23,522 nt of DNA from positions 1 through 23,522 of the forward strand of contig MDLB01000082.1 of assembly GCA_001730085.1 (NCBI GenBank), written 5' to 3'. Of the stretch, positions 23,388 to 23,522 are shown piece by piece. The notes below the pieces were generated by a model that saw only the letters and a list, made by a program, of their open reading frames with translations, was not told where the DNA came from and ran no database searches. The translations under genes and the position numbers were made by a program. Every line of letters starts with the position of its first letter. The stretch's first letter is position 1. The stretch is from PVC group bacterium (ex Bugula neritina AB1) (lineage in GTDB: Bacteria > GCA-001730085).

Positions 23388-23522
23388 CTAAGCTATTTTT
23401 TTAGCAACTAGGGGTTCTTGCTTCATAGAAATTCCTAACGGATTTTCTCCACAAGCTAACAAGGCATGCCCTGCCTCTAAGATATTACGCCCCGCATTAC
23501 GGTCAGCGTTTGCACTGTAGCC
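23388..23522 (-). CDS. tnpB: TnpB-type RNA-guided nuclease, C-terminal part only
   Basis: The minus strand is open from the right window edge to a TAG at 23390-23388, giving the last 44 residues. [20 protein letters not shown] is the end of the zinc ribbon and the RuvC-III block of TnpB proteins (usual form GY..NADVNAARNIL.AG), with the catalytic Asp at residue 7 of the fragment. The tail [18 protein letters not shown], then VAKKIA, is also of the family type. The rest lies outside the window. It belongs to the same family as the N-terminal part at 1-323, but joining the two across the window ends would not give an in-frame or full-length gene. Confidence 0.85.
   Translation of the reverse strand, partial: GYSANADRNAGRNILEAGHALLACGENPLGISMKQEPLVAKKIA

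Noticed and set aside
1-23522. Circular molecule in which the two tnpB parts join into one gene
   Set aside because: The left part ends with two leftover bases and the right part starts on a full codon, so the frame does not continue, and about 200 residues of the middle of TnpB would be missing. Two copies of the same IS family are the simpler reading.

Overview
The window comes from an AT-rich bacterial genome. I favour an uncultured, Gram-negative-type lineage such as Omnitrophota. The basis is recall, not a search: a short exported protein with a YYPAPFG motif just after its signal peptide, a LysM/L,D-transpeptidase, and very large membrane proteins. The assignment is tentative.

Layout. 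Both edges cut through minus-strand tnpB genes of IS200/IS605-type elements: an N-terminal part at 1-323 and a C-terminal part at 23388-23522. Between them, on the minus strand, lie accA (486-1469), a TPR/LysM/YkuD L,D-transpeptidase (1531-2583), a short exported protein of unknown function (3324-4346), and two giant paralogous membrane proteins of about 2757 and 2030 residues (4491-12764 and 12841-18933). On the plus strand lies a fabD-polA pair that overlaps by 4 nt (19917-23344). The intergenic stretches at 2584-3323 and 18934-19916 hold a family of roughly 160-bp inverted-repeat elements that look like MITEs, plus a decayed IS5-type transposase fragment.

How the genes relate. accA (making malonyl-CoA) and fabD (moving malonyl onto acyl carrier protein) are adjacent steps of fatty-acid synthesis but sit in separate transcription units. 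polA is translationally coupled to fabD. The transpeptidase acts on peptidoglycan and probably shares an operon with accA. The giant pair is the least explained part. Both proteins start with an N-terminal hydrophobic export or anchor segment that ends in a shared motif. They share two blocks of 8 and 6 membrane helices, a long helical region, and a C-terminal domain with a HELxE motif set like the zinc helix of metallopeptidases but lacking the second His. The larger one carries an additional N-terminal module with 4 membrane helices and a 70-bp perfect DNA palindrome inside its coding sequence.

Limits: no similarity search or structure prediction was run. Family names rest on motifs read by eye. 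Repeat alignments were made by hand.
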